Positions 17,346 through 25,166 of a stretch of 64,000 bases of DNA are shown here, piece after piece. Each line of letters opens with the position of its first letter. The stretch's first letter is position 1. Location of the stretch: contig CAVZAA010000002.1 of assembly GCA_963773105.1 (NCBI GenBank), positions 1,178,001 through 1,242,000 on the forward strand. The letters are read 5' to 3'. The notes below the pieces were generated by a model, which searched no databases, had not been told where the DNA came from, and saw only the letters and a list, made by a program, of their open reading frames with translations. A program made the translations under genes and the position numbers. Origin of the DNA: Trebonia sp963773105 (GTDB lineage: Bacteria > Actinomycetota > Actinomycetes > Streptosporangiales > Streptosporangiaceae).

Positions 17346-18209
17346 TCACGGCCCGACTTGGCCCCGGGCTTGATCAGGGGCCCTGCGACCCCAGACCAGT
17401 TCGTCGGGCGGGAGCTCGGCCAGCCGGGCGGCGATCCGGTCGCGGTCCGGGTCGTCGTGGCTGCGGATCACCGCGATCAGCGCGGCGGTGTGCGCGCGCA
17501 CGTGCGCGCGCCACGCGCTGGTGGCGGCGGCCGAGGCAGAGACCGGCGGCGGGTCGATGGCCAGGATCCGCGCCGCGTACCGCTCGAGCAGGGTGCCAAG
17601 CGGGCCGCGGGAACCGCGGACCCGCAGCGCGTGGATCTTGTGCAGGTCGAACAGGCGCTCGGACTCGGGCGAGGCCACCACCCGCCGCGACAGGTCCCAC
17701 GCGGAGCTGGTGAGCCAGCGCGGGTTGGCCGTTCCATCCGGGTTCAGGGCCGGCACGATATAGGCCGAACGCGCGCCCGGCGAGCGCTGCCAGGCTCGCA
17801 GCTCGTCGCGGCGGAGCGAGGCGAACGCCCGGCTGTCGACCTGCACCTGTCGCTTGGCCCACAGGTACTCCTCGAGGAACCGCGCGTTCTGCGGCCAGCC
17901 GAGCTCATCGAGGGCGGTCAGCACGACCGCCCTGACCGGCAGCCCGGGCCGTGACGCGCGAACGCCCGCGCTCGCCTCGCGGCGGAGCTGGCCGATCAGG
18001 CTCTCACGCCGCTCGTCGAGCCGTCCGAGCATGCTCGCCTGGGCGACGAGCTCGGCTACGGGGACCTCCCCGTCCCGGGCGTCCGCCGCCAGCCGCCGGG
18101 CGAGCTGGAGTGTCTCTTCCAGTGCCACGACGAGCTCGTCGCGAACCGCAGTCAAGCGCACGACTCGGACTGTACCCCGCAACCATGCGGGGTATCCATG
18201 GGCCCCCAT
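17346..18209 (-). CDS. Conserved hypothetical protein
   Basis: This is a 287-residue soluble protein. The first 90 residues are helical and heptad-like (VVALEETLQLARRLAADA...). The middle has a striking segment, GWPQNARFLEEYLWAKRQVQV, and many Trp residues. The C-terminal part is alpha-helical and ends with Arg/Asp-rich helices. I do not recognise a family. The start is uncertain, with GTG at 18161 (VRLTAVRDELV) a reasonable alternative. It is convergent with the response regulator and divergent from the NYN gene. No function is assigned. Confidence 0.65.
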   Translation of the reverse strand: MGAHGYPAWLRGTVRVVRLTAVRDELVVALEETLQLARRLAADARDGEVPVAELVAQASMLGRLDERRESLIGQLRREASAGVRASRPGLPVRAVVLTALDELGWPQNARFLEEYLWAKRQVQVDSRAFASLRRDELRAWQRSPGARSAYIVPALNPDGTANPRWLTSSAWDLSRRVVASPESERLFDLHKIHALRVRGSRGPLGTLLERYAARILAIDPPPVSASAAATSAWRAHVRAHTAALIAVIRSHDDPDRDRIAARLAELPPDELVWGRRAPDQARGQVGP

Positions 18210-18304
18210 GCGGTTGGCGCATGGATTTCGTGGGTATCGAATTACACCAGGGGGATTGCCAATAACAGCAGACCGCGGGGGATTCGCCTAGGAGGTGCTG
18301 TGCC

Positions 18305-18820
18305 ATGGGAGCGACGGCCAGAGTCGAGAAGGTTGCGCGGCTGCGCCAGAAGGCTGGCGACCGGTGGCGCTTCCCTGAACGGGCGCTGCACGTCGTCGAT
18401 ATCCAGAACTTGGCAGGCGCCCCGATTCCGTCCGTTGTCCAGGTGAACGAGGTACAGGACTGGTACATGACGCGGCTGGGGTTTGGCGCGGACGACCAGG
18501 TGGTGATGGCCTCCAGCCACCTCGGCTTCCTTAACGTGGCGCTCGGCTGGCCGCACGCCCGCTACCGGGTCAGGTCGGGGCCCGATGGCGCCGACCTTGA
18601 GCTGCTTGACGTGCTTGAGCACGAGGACGTGGCCGCGCGCTTCGGCCACGTGGTGATCGGGTCGGGCGACTGGCGGTTCAGCCGGGCGGCCGCCAGCCTG
18701 GCCGAGCGGGGCGTTCGGGTCACCGTGGTGAGCCGGCCAGGCAGCCTCGCCGCGGTACTCGCCCGGGTCGCCCAGGACGTGGTCTACCTCGACATTCCCC
18801 GGCTCGCGGCCGCCGCCTAG
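18305..18820 (+). CDS. NYN/PIN-like domain protein, putative RNase
   Basis: This is a 171-residue protein. The start has a strong AGGAGGT site upstream. The core resembles a NYN (PIN-like) nuclease: LHVVDIQNLAG with an early Asp, SGPDGADLELLDVLE with acidic residues, and VVIGSGDWRFSRAAASLAERGVRV, where SGDxxF is the third acidic motif. These would bind a metal ion for RNA cleavage. It stands alone and is followed by a strong terminator at 18840. The substrate is unknown. Confidence 0.75.
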   Translation: MGATARVEKVARLRQKAGDRWRFPERALHVVDIQNLAGAPIPSVVQVNEVQDWYMTRLGFGADDQVVMASSHLGFLNVALGWPHARYRVRSGPDGADLELLDVLEHEDVAARFGHVVIGSGDWRFSRAAASLAERGVRVTVVSRPGSLAAVLARVAQDVVYLDIPRLAAAA

Positions 18821-18839
18821 AAGCCGCCTAGAAACGGCA

Positions 18840-18871
18840 GTGCGGGAGGCGGTGTGACCCGCCTCCCGCAC
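18840..18871. terminator. Strong bidirectional terminator hairpin
   Basis: GTGCGGGAGGCGG at 18840-18852 pairs perfectly over 13 bp with 18859-18871 around a 6-nt loop and is followed by ATTTG. It lies 19 nt after the NYN gene and before the 3' end of the convergent sedolisin gene, so it may serve both. Confidence 0.75.
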
Positions 18872-18931
18872 ATTTGGGCGTGAGCTCACCTGGCGGGCGA
18901 GCTCCCTACGCTGCCCGGTCGATCAGGCCGA

Positions 18932-21022
18932 TCAGAATCCGGTGATGATCGCGGCGAACTTCGGCGAGCCGATGCCGGTCGCCTCGTCGTAGCGGGGCGT
19001 GCTCGGGTACAGGCCGTTGTTGGTGGCCGCCTGCTGCAGCCGCCCGACGCCGGTGATGTCGTTGAAGTACACACGAGGGTCGACGTTGAACCAGGTGTAC
19101 ATCAACGGGTTGATGTTGCCGCTGCGGTGGCCGTTGAAGCTGTCGCGGTCGGCGATCAGCGCGGCCCACAGCGGAGACGACAGGCTGGTGCCGCCGATCC
19201 CGAACCAGCCGGGGGCCGGCGCGCCGCCGCTGAACGTGGCGCAGGCGCTGTAGGCGGTGCTCGCGTTGCCCGTGCAGTACTCGGCGTACCCGGTGTAGGG
19301 GTCCGCGTTGGCGGAGATGTCCGGCACCTCACGGCACGGCGTCCCCGCCTTGGCCAGCGTGCAGGCGGTCTCGCCGTTGGCAACCGACTCGCCCGAGTAG
19401 GTTGTGGTGGGGCTGCTCACGCCCGGGCCGCGCTGGTAGAAGGGACGGCCCCAGTACTGGCTGGACCCGCCGCTGCCTGCGCCGGTCTCCGCGCACCAGA
19501 AGAAGGCGGCCTGGTCGTCTGCGGCCGGGTTGCTGTCGCTGCAGAGGTTGTCGACGTTCCAGACGGTCTCGACGCCCCGGGCGGGGGCGCCCGGGTTCGG
19601 GTTGGTGCCGGGGTTGTCGCCCTCCAGCGAGGTGCCGCCGACGCTGGTCACCCAGGGCTGGGATGACGGGTCGCCGACGTTCACGACCGTGGTGCCGTCC
19701 GAGCGCATGCAGCCGAACGCGCCGGTGTCGCCGGAGGAGCTGAACAGGGACTGCCCCTGCAGCGCCATCTGCTCGAAGATGGTGTTCTCAGCCTGCGCGT
19801 AGCCGGCCGTGACGTCGTTCTCGCAGACGCCCCAGCTCGAGCTGATCGTGGACGCCACGTCCTGGTTGGCGATCGCGGTGTACTCGTCGAGCTCGGTCTG
19901 GCCGGTGTAGTCGTTCGGCGCGTTGTAGACGATCAGGTGCCTCACGTCGGGCGCGACCGCCAGCGAGACCTCGATGTCGGCGTCGACCTCGACGTCATTG
20001 GAGTAACCGTTGTACTGGGCCGGGCAGGTGTCGCCGGTCGGGCAGACCGGGGCCAGCGGGCCGCCGTCCACGGTGACGTCCTCCAGCGGCGGTGTGTAGT
20101 GCTTGCCGTAGAAGGTCGTCGCCCAGGTGTCGATATCCGAGCGCTGGTAAGCGGAGAGCTCGAAGACCGCCGCGGTGACGCCGGCCCCCTTGGTGCTCGG
20201 GCTGGCCGCGGGCGCACCGTAGATGGAGTTGGTCTGCGACGGGGTCAGGCCGGCGCAGCCGGGGCCGCCGCCGTAGCCGTAGTTGAAACCGACGTTGTTG
20301 CTGACCAAGTCGAAGAGCTCGGCGGTGGTCACGTAGCCGGTCTCGCAACTGGCGGACGAGGAAGAGGGCTTCGCGGCGGCGTTGCTCCTGGCCGTTGCCT
20401 TGCCCGCGGCCGGGCGGACGGCCAGCGACTGCAGGCGCACGGTGTTGGTCAGGCCGACGACGCCCTCGACGGCGGACACGATCGAGAAGGGGAGGCGGAC
20501 GGAGGAGGAGTTGGAGTAGTAGCGGGCGCCATGCCGGTCAACGTAGTTGCGCAGATTGGTATGGAAGGCGGCCGTGATCTTCGCGCTCGAGCCGGTGACG
20601 CGGATCAGGAAGGGCGAGCTGGTGGACGAAACCGCCAGGCCCTCGCCGCGCAGGTAGGCGGTGACGGCGTTCCTGGTGGCGCTCGTGGGTGCGTACCTGG
20701 CCTCAAACTTGCCCCTGGCGAGGAACTTGCCGTACTCGCCGCTGTGCTTGGTGTACACGGCCTTCAGTTCGGCGTTGAGCCGTGCCTCATCCCGCGGTGC
20801 AAGCGCGACCTCGACCGTCATCTTGGACGAGGTGAAGGCGCCGGCCTGCCGGTCGGTCGTGGCCGGCATGCTGCCCTTGAGCGCGACCAGGGTCGGGGAA
20901 ACGGCCGACGGCGTCGCGATCGACGCGTGCGCGCCGACGGCCAAGGCGCCGGTGAGCGCGATCGTGGCCAGCCCGAGAACGGCGGCGCCGCCGGCTCTGA
21001 GTGGCCGATGGAGCAATCGCAT
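18932..21022 (-). CDS. Secreted S53 family (sedolisin/kumamolisin) serine carboxyl peptidase
   Basis: This 696-residue enzyme starts at ATG 21022, preceded by GAGGAGG. It has a signal peptide (about 1-38), a pro-kumamolisin activation domain (about 50-200), a Ser/Ala linker, and the catalytic domain. The S53 features are present: the ExxxD pair in NDVEVDADIEV, the oxyanion region TISSSWG, the nucleophile in GGTSLSSP (about Ser613) and the C-terminal calcium site around NDITGVG and ATGIGSP. Such enzymes degrade protein outside the cell, usually at acidic pH. It is a monocistronic gene. Confidence 0.95.
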   Translation of the reverse strand: MRLLHRPLRAGGAAVLGLATIALTGALAVGAHASIATPSAVSPTLVALKGSMPATTDRQAGAFTSSKMTVEVALAPRDEARLNAELKAVYTKHSGEYGKFLARGKFEARYAPTSATRNAVTAYLRGEGLAVSSTSSPFLIRVTGSSAKITAAFHTNLRNYVDRHGARYYSNSSSVRLPFSIVSAVEGVVGLTNTVRLQSLAVRPAAGKATARSNAAAKPSSSSASCETGYVTTAELFDLVSNNVGFNYGYGGGPGCAGLTPSQTNSIYGAPAASPSTKGAGVTAAVFELSAYQRSDIDTWATTFYGKHYTPPLEDVTVDGGPLAPVCPTGDTCPAQYNGYSNDVEVDADIEVSLAVAPDVRHLIVYNAPNDYTGQTELDEYTAIANQDVASTISSSWGVCENDVTAGYAQAENTIFEQMALQGQSLFSSSGDTGAFGCMRSDGTTVVNVGDPSSQPWVTSVGGTSLEGDNPGTNPNPGAPARGVETVWNVDNLCSDSNPAADDQAAFFWCAETGAGSGGSSQYWGRPFYQRGPGVSSPTTTYSGESVANGETACTLAKAGTPCREVPDISANADPYTGYAEYCTGNASTAYSACATFSGGAPAPGWFGIGGTSLSSPLWAALIADRDSFNGHRSGNINPLMYTWFNVDPRVYFNDITGVGRLQQAATNNGLYPSTPRYDEATGIGSPKFAAIITGF

Positions 21023-21206
21023 GCCAAACCTCCTCATAACGAAAGTTATCCATGGTTATACGGCGTCGCACGGGAGAATTGTCACAGAGTCAGTCGATTG
21101 TTAACTAATTCGCAACAGTACGCACAAAAGTCCGTATGTTGCGGACCCTGGAGACGTGCGCCGACGGCCACGGGGATGCCCACGCCGACGTGGATAGGTC
21201 CAGTGG

Positions 21207-21563
21207 TCAGGCGTCAGGAGTTTCAGGCTCGAACTGGTCGAGGGCGCCTCCTTCAACGGCGAGGGCCACCAGACCGGCATCGGTTCCGCTGGTGTGCGAC
21301 TCCCCGGCGTCCCAGCGGACACCCCACCCTGCGCTAATGGGCATCTGCTGGCCATCTGGCCCGGCGGCCCAGCCTTCCCCCGCTATGACCAGGAACAGTT
21401 GTGTCTCGGTGGCTGTGTGCGTGCCTATAACGCCACCAGGCGCAAGAGCCAGGCACGACAGCTGGATCTGGCCGCCGCCTGCCGCGACGCGCGTAGCACG
21501 GAATCTCTGGCTCCCGTATTGTTCGATGATCTTTTCGCCGCGGTCAAAGCGAAAGATCTCCAC
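21207..21563 (-). CDS. Cupin-domain protein
   Basis: This 118-residue single-domain cupin has the sequence FRFDRGEKIIEQYGSQRF, then GVIGTHTATETQLFLVIAGEG (motif 1) and GVRWDAGESHTS (motif 2). Motif 1 keeps His and Glu but is not the full metal-binding consensus. It resembles small cupins that bind anions or sugars. It lies between the sedolisin promoter region and an NlpC/P60 gene; all three genes are on the minus strand. No specific substrate can be assigned. Confidence 0.8.
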   Translation of the reverse strand: MEIFRFDRGEKIIEQYGSQRFRATRVAAGGGQIQLSCLALAPGGVIGTHTATETQLFLVIAGEGWAAGPDGQQMPISAGWGVRWDAGESHTSGTDAGLVALAVEGGALDQFEPETPDA

Positions 21564-21617
21564 AAGAAGCTCCCTGAGGCTGCCGGGCCGGAAATCCCTC
21601 GCGGGCGCTACGCGTGA

Positions 21618-22670
21618 TCAGGGCCGGAGGACGCCGTCCTCGTTGTCGATGTACCAAGACTCGTCGTAGGGGACCCGCTCCACGTCGGCGCCGGTGTGGG
21701 GGGCGTCGATGATGTAGCCGTTGCCGACGTACATGCCGACGTGCCCCTCGCCGTCGTAGATGATCAGGTCGCCTGGCTGCATCTCGGAGACGGGAATGTG
21801 CGGCAGCTGGTCCCAGTCCTCGTAGGTCGTCCTGGGGATGGCGACGCCCGCTGCCGCCCAGGCCGCCTGGACCAGGCCGGAGCAGTCGAAGGAGTTGGGG
21901 CCGGTGGCGCCGTACACGTAGGGCTTGCCGATCTGGGCGTAGGCGTAGGCGACGGCCTTGTCTGCCTGCGTCGTCGTCGGCCCGGTGTAGGCGGGCGGGG
22001 GGCCCGCCTGCCCGGTGCCGCCGACGGTGCCGGCCGATACCTGCGCCTGCTGCGCGGCGGTGAGGCTGTCGAGTGTGGCCTGGCTGCTGGCGAGCAGCTT
22101 GTTCAGCGAGGTCTTCTGCGAGGCGAGTTGCGAGCGGATCTCCGCGATGCCCTGCTCGGTGCGCTGCCGCTGCTCGCGGACGGACGCGAGCGTCTGGGCG
22201 GCGGTGAGGAACTGGGTCGCCTCCTCGTTGTGCGTCCCCGCCACCTCGAGGACGAGCGACGCCTGGGAGAGCACGGTGGCCGGATTGCCCGAGCTGAGCA
22301 GGCCGAGGACCGACGTCTGGTTGGAGTTCTCGTACACCGAGACCGCCACCTGAGCCAGCTGGGCGCGGGCGGTGTCGTACCGCGCCAGCGCGTTAGCCGC
22401 CTGCTTGTCGACCTGGGACAGCCTGGCCTGGGCCGAGCCGTACTCCTGGTTGGCCGCGTCGTACTGCTGGCCGATCTTGTCGATCTTGGCCTGCAGGGAG
22501 TTAACCTTCGCCTGCACCTGGCCGATGGTGGGGGCGGCCGCAGCCCCTGCGCCCGTGGTTCCGGTGTAGACGGCGAGGCTGGTCGCGGCCGCGACGGCGA
22601 CCGCGAGGACTGCCCCACGCCGGATCCGGGTTGTGCTGGCAAGGTGCCTGGCCGTAAGGCGCTTAGCCAC
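21618..22670 (-). CDS. NlpC/P60 peptidoglycan endopeptidase with coiled-coil N-terminus
   Basis: This is a 350-residue secreted hydrolase from GTG 22670. It has a signal peptide (about 1-45), a long coiled coil (about 50-210; repeated QAK, NSLQAKIDKIGQQYDAANQE), a Pro/Gly linker and an NlpC/P60 domain with the catalytic Cys in NSFDCSGLVQAAW and His in GHVGMYVGNGYIID. This is the RipA/CwlO-like layout, in which the coiled coil restrains the peptidase until it binds FtsEX-type or other partners. It would cleave D-Glu-DAP bonds during division or growth. Confidence 0.95.
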   Translation of the reverse strand: MAKRLTARHLASTTRIRRGAVLAVAVAAATSLAVYTGTTGAGAAAAPTIGQVQAKVNSLQAKIDKIGQQYDAANQEYGSAQARLSQVDKQAANALARYDTARAQLAQVAVSVYENSNQTSVLGLLSSGNPATVLSQASLVLEVAGTHNEEATQFLTAAQTLASVREQRQRTEQGIAEIRSQLASQKTSLNKLLASSQATLDSLTAAQQAQVSAGTVGGTGQAGPPPAYTGPTTTQADKAVAYAYAQIGKPYVYGATGPNSFDCSGLVQAAWAAAGVAIPRTTYEDWDQLPHIPVSEMQPGDLIIYDGEGHVGMYVGNGYIIDAPHTGADVERVPYDESWYIDNEDGVLRP

Positions 22671-22830
22671 GATGCTGTCACGCTCCGTTCTCCATGCCCG
22701 GCCGGTAAGCCAGAGGCTGGAGATCACGGTAGTGAAGGTAACGTGTGCATCTCAACCGGTTCGCGGAAACCTCACGAAACCATTACGGATTCATCCCGGA
22801 GTGTGGTGCCATGTCGAATGTTGTAGGGGT

Positions 22831-23703
22831 TTAGCCGATTGAAGGCGCGGATGCCCGGCCAGGCCGGGCTAGCCGGGACCCGTTCGTCCGGGCCGCGTGG
22901 CCGGCCAGCCGTCGGAAAAGGGACGGCGCGGCGACCCGGACCATGCCCGGCAGCCTCGTCCAGCCCGGTATGTAGAGATCCTGGCGGCCGCGCAGCGCCG
23001 CCTCGCAGACCAGGCGGGCCACCCGCTCCGGCGCCAGCGGCCGCGGATGACGCCGCTCGTATGGTGCGCCGCGGCGGATGAAAAACGGGGTGTCGGCCAC
23101 GCACAGGGTCACGTGGGTGATTCCCACCCCGGTGCCGTGCAGCTCGTAGCGGAGCGCCTCGGCGAAGGCGCCAAGGCCGGCCTTGGCCGCGGAGTACACC
23201 GCTTCCCCGCTAACCCCGACGCTGCCGGCGATCGACCCGACCAGGGCCACCTGGCCGCGGCGCCTGGCCAGCATCTGCGGCAGCAGCAGCCGGACCAGTT
23301 CGATCGCCGAGAACAGGTCGACCGTCAGCAGCTCCTCGGCCCGGCCCGCGGGCATGGCCGTGAACGACCCGTACCAGCCGATCCCGGCGCAGGCCACCAG
23401 CAGGTCCACCTGCCCGGCGGCGGCCAGCGCGGCCTGGGCAAGCTCGCCCGCGCCCGCCACCGACGCCAGGTCGGCCGGGAGCGGCACCGAGCCGGTGCGG
23501 GCGGCCACCTGGTCCAGGCGGGCGACGTCCCGCCCCGACACCAGCAGCCGCCAGCCGTCGGCCGCCAGGCAGTCGGCCACGGCCGCCCCGATCCCTGACG
23601 AAGCGCCGGTCACCAGGGCGACGCCCCCGGGCCGGGGGTGGCGCGTGGCCGACGCCCCCGCGGCCGGGGTGCGGGACCTGGCCCCCGCGGTGATGATGCC
23701 CAT
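22831..23703 (-). CDS. Short-chain dehydrogenase/reductase
   Basis: This is a 290-residue NAD(P)-dependent oxidoreductase. It has the classical SDR glycine motif VTGASSGIGAAV (about 32-43), the structural NNAG-equivalent VACAGIGWYGS, the catalytic Ser in GSIAGSVG, and YSAAKAG with Tyr and Lys of YxxxK. The substrate is not predictable. It diverges from the hopanoid operon across a 141-bp region containing a perfect palindrome, so it may belong to the same regulon. Confidence 0.92.
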   Translation of the reverse strand: MGIITAGARSRTPAAGASATRHPRPGGVALVTGASSGIGAAVADCLAADGWRLLVSGRDVARLDQVAARTGSVPLPADLASVAGAGELAQAALAAAGQVDLLVACAGIGWYGSFTAMPAGRAEELLTVDLFSAIELVRLLLPQMLARRRGQVALVGSIAGSVGVSGEAVYSAAKAGLGAFAEALRYELHGTGVGITHVTLCVADTPFFIRRGAPYERRHPRPLAPERVARLVCEAALRGRQDLYIPGWTRLPGMVRVAAPSLFRRLAGHAARTNGSRLARPGRASAPSIG

Positions 23704-23761
23704 GCTGAAGCCTCTCCCTCGAGTGCTTGGGAACCAGCCTCAGGGTCGGCCCGGCAACGCG

Positions 23762-23784
23762 GAATCACCCGAGCTGGGTGATTC
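23762..23784. promoter_or_regulatory. Perfect 9-bp palindrome between the SDR gene and the hopanoid operon
   Basis: GAATCACCC and GGGTGATTC flank GAGCT. The site is placed midway between two divergent genes, so it could be an operator for a dimeric repressor acting on both. No cognate regulator gene is adjacent. Confidence 0.5.
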
Positions 23785-23844
23785 GGTTGCACCCCGCTGC
23801 AGGCCAGGCTGGGCGGGTCAGAGTCGCTTACGAAAGGGGAGGTC

Positions 23845-23946
23845 ATGGGAAAGGAAGCACGGATTGGTCTGCTGCTCGGAGCTTCCGCCTGTCTGCTGGC
23901 GGTCATGGTCGACTGGGTTATCGAGGATCTGAATCGCCAGGCCTAG
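23845..23946 (+). CDS. 33-residue single-pass membrane peptide
   Basis: The ORF encodes MGKEARIGLLLGASACLLAV followed by MVDWVIEDLNRQA. It has an excellent AGGGGAGG ribosome-binding site five nt or so before ATG. A basic N-terminus, one hydrophobic helix (about 7-24) and an acidic-amphipathic tail suggest a small inner-membrane peptide. It ends 23 nt before a perfect 12-bp hairpin and 71 nt before the glycosyltransferase start. It could be a structural peptide of the hopanoid system or a leader whose translation affects the hairpin. Confidence 0.6.
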   Translation: MGKEARIGLLLGASACLLAVMVDWVIEDLNRQA

Positions 23947-23968
23947 TTAGCCAGCTCATTCGCCGCGT

Positions 23969-24000
23969 GCCCGGTCGCGACGTACTGTTCGCGACCGGGC
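23969..24000 (+). terminator. Intercistronic hairpin (attenuator-like)
   Basis: GCCCGGTCGCGA at 23969-23980 pairs over 12 bp with 23989-24000 around an 8-nt loop. It lies between the small peptide gene and the glycosyltransferase, just before that gene's ribosome-binding site (TGGAGG). There is no U-tract, so RNA processing or translation control is as likely as termination. Confidence 0.55.
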
Positions 24001-24017
24001 CCCGAGCTGGAGGACCG

Positions 24018-25166
24018 ATGACGGAAACCGCGACGATGCTGACCGGGCCGCTGGGGCTGGGCCACGAGATGATGGCACGCGGCTGCGGCCAGCTGCTTGA
24101 ACAGTCCGGATGGCGCGTCCGACAGCTCGACAGCATGTCGTTGCTGGGTCCCTGGCGCGGCGGCGCGGGCGAGCGGCTGTTCAAGCGCCTGGTCGCCGTT
24201 CCCGGCCTGTACGACGGGCTGCACTTCGCCCATCTGCGAACCGGGAGCGGGCTCGCGGACCGCATCGACCGGGCTTCCAACGCCCGGCTGGTGCCCGCGC
24301 TCCGGGCCGAGCTGGAACGTCACCCCGCCGACCTGCTGTTCAGCGTGTTCGCCACCGGCGCCTCGGCGGCGGGAAGGCTCAAGGCCGAGATGCCGTGGCT
24401 TCGGTCGGTGGTGATGTGCACGGACGTGTCGGTGCACCGGATCTGGGCCGCGGCGGGCACCGATCTGTTCCTCGTCACCTCGGCCGCGGCCGCGGCGTCG
24501 GTCCGCCGGTATCTGCCCCGGGCACTGGTCGAGGTAGCGCCGCCGCCGGTGCGGTCCGAGTTCTACGCGGCCCCGCCGCAGGAGGAGGCCAGGCGGGCGC
24601 TCGGGGTGCCCGCCGAGGCTTTCTGCGTGCTGGTGATCGACAGCGGCTGGGGGTTCGGTCCCCTGGTGGGGGCGGTGTCCGGGCTGGCCGACGCCGGCGT
24701 GCACGTGCTGGCGGTGGCGGGCCGGGACCGCAGGATCGAGCGGGGGCTCCGCGAGCTCGCCGCCGGGACGCCCATGATCACCCCGTACGGTTTCACGACC
24801 CGGGTCCCCGAGCTGATGGCGGCGGCCGATGTGGTTGTCGCCCTGCCCGGCGCCGTGACCTGCGCAGAGGCCCGGGTGGTAGGGCGTCATCTGCTGCTAC
24901 TCGACGTCATGCCCGGCCACGGGCGGGACAACCTGCAGCACGAACTGGAACTGGGCGACGCCGATGTCTGCGTGCCCACCGCCGGCGGGGTGACCGCCAG
25001 CGTGCTTGCACTGCGTGACCAGGACATCCGCCCGTACCCCAGTCAGGTTCCGCGCTGGGAGCCCGCCTACGTTGCCGCGCTGCGGCGGATCGGCCTTGAC
25101 CTGCGACCCTGGAAGGAGCCAAGTGCCCACGTTGCGCACGCTATTCCTGAATCCGCCGTCCTTTGA
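24018..25166 (+). CDS. GT28 / MGDG synthase-like glycosyltransferase
   Basis: This is a 382-residue enzyme from ATG 24018. It has the features of monogalactosyldiacylglycerol synthase and MurG-type transferases: an N-terminal GPLGLGHEMMARGCGQLLEQ acceptor-binding turn, VVMCTDVSVHRIWA and a C-terminal nucleotide-sugar region PYGFTTRVPELMAAADVVVA followed by PGAVTCAEA. The gene overlaps hpnJ by 44 nt, so it very likely acts with it. HpnI, the usual hopanoid N-acetylglucosaminyltransferase, is GT2-like, so this may be an alternative enzyme that glycosylates a hopanoid or another lipid. Confidence 0.8.
   Translation: MTETATMLTGPLGLGHEMMARGCGQLLEQSGWRVRQLDSMSLLGPWRGGAGERLFKRLVAVPGLYDGLHFAHLRTGSGLADRIDRASNARLVPALRAELERHPADLLFSVFATGASAAGRLKAEMPWLRSVVMCTDVSVHRIWAAAGTDLFLVTSAAAAASVRRYLPRALVEVAPPPVRSEFYAAPPQEEARRALGVPAEAFCVLVIDSGWGFGPLVGAVSGLADAGVHVLAVAGRDRRIERGLRELAAGTPMITPYGFTTRVPELMAAADVVVALPGAVTCAEARVVGRHLLLLDVMPGHGRDNLQHELELGDADVCVPTAGGVTASVLALRDQDIRPYPSQVPRWEPAYVAALRRIGLDLRPWKEPSAHVAHAIPESAVL

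Noticed and set aside
22671..22830. Possible c-di-AMP (ydaO-type) riboswitch upstream of the NlpC/P60 gene
   Set aside because: Such genes often carry this riboswitch, and GGGATGAATCCG is present, but the second conserved block (GCCGAA...) and the expected pseudoknot partners are not visible and the leader is short.
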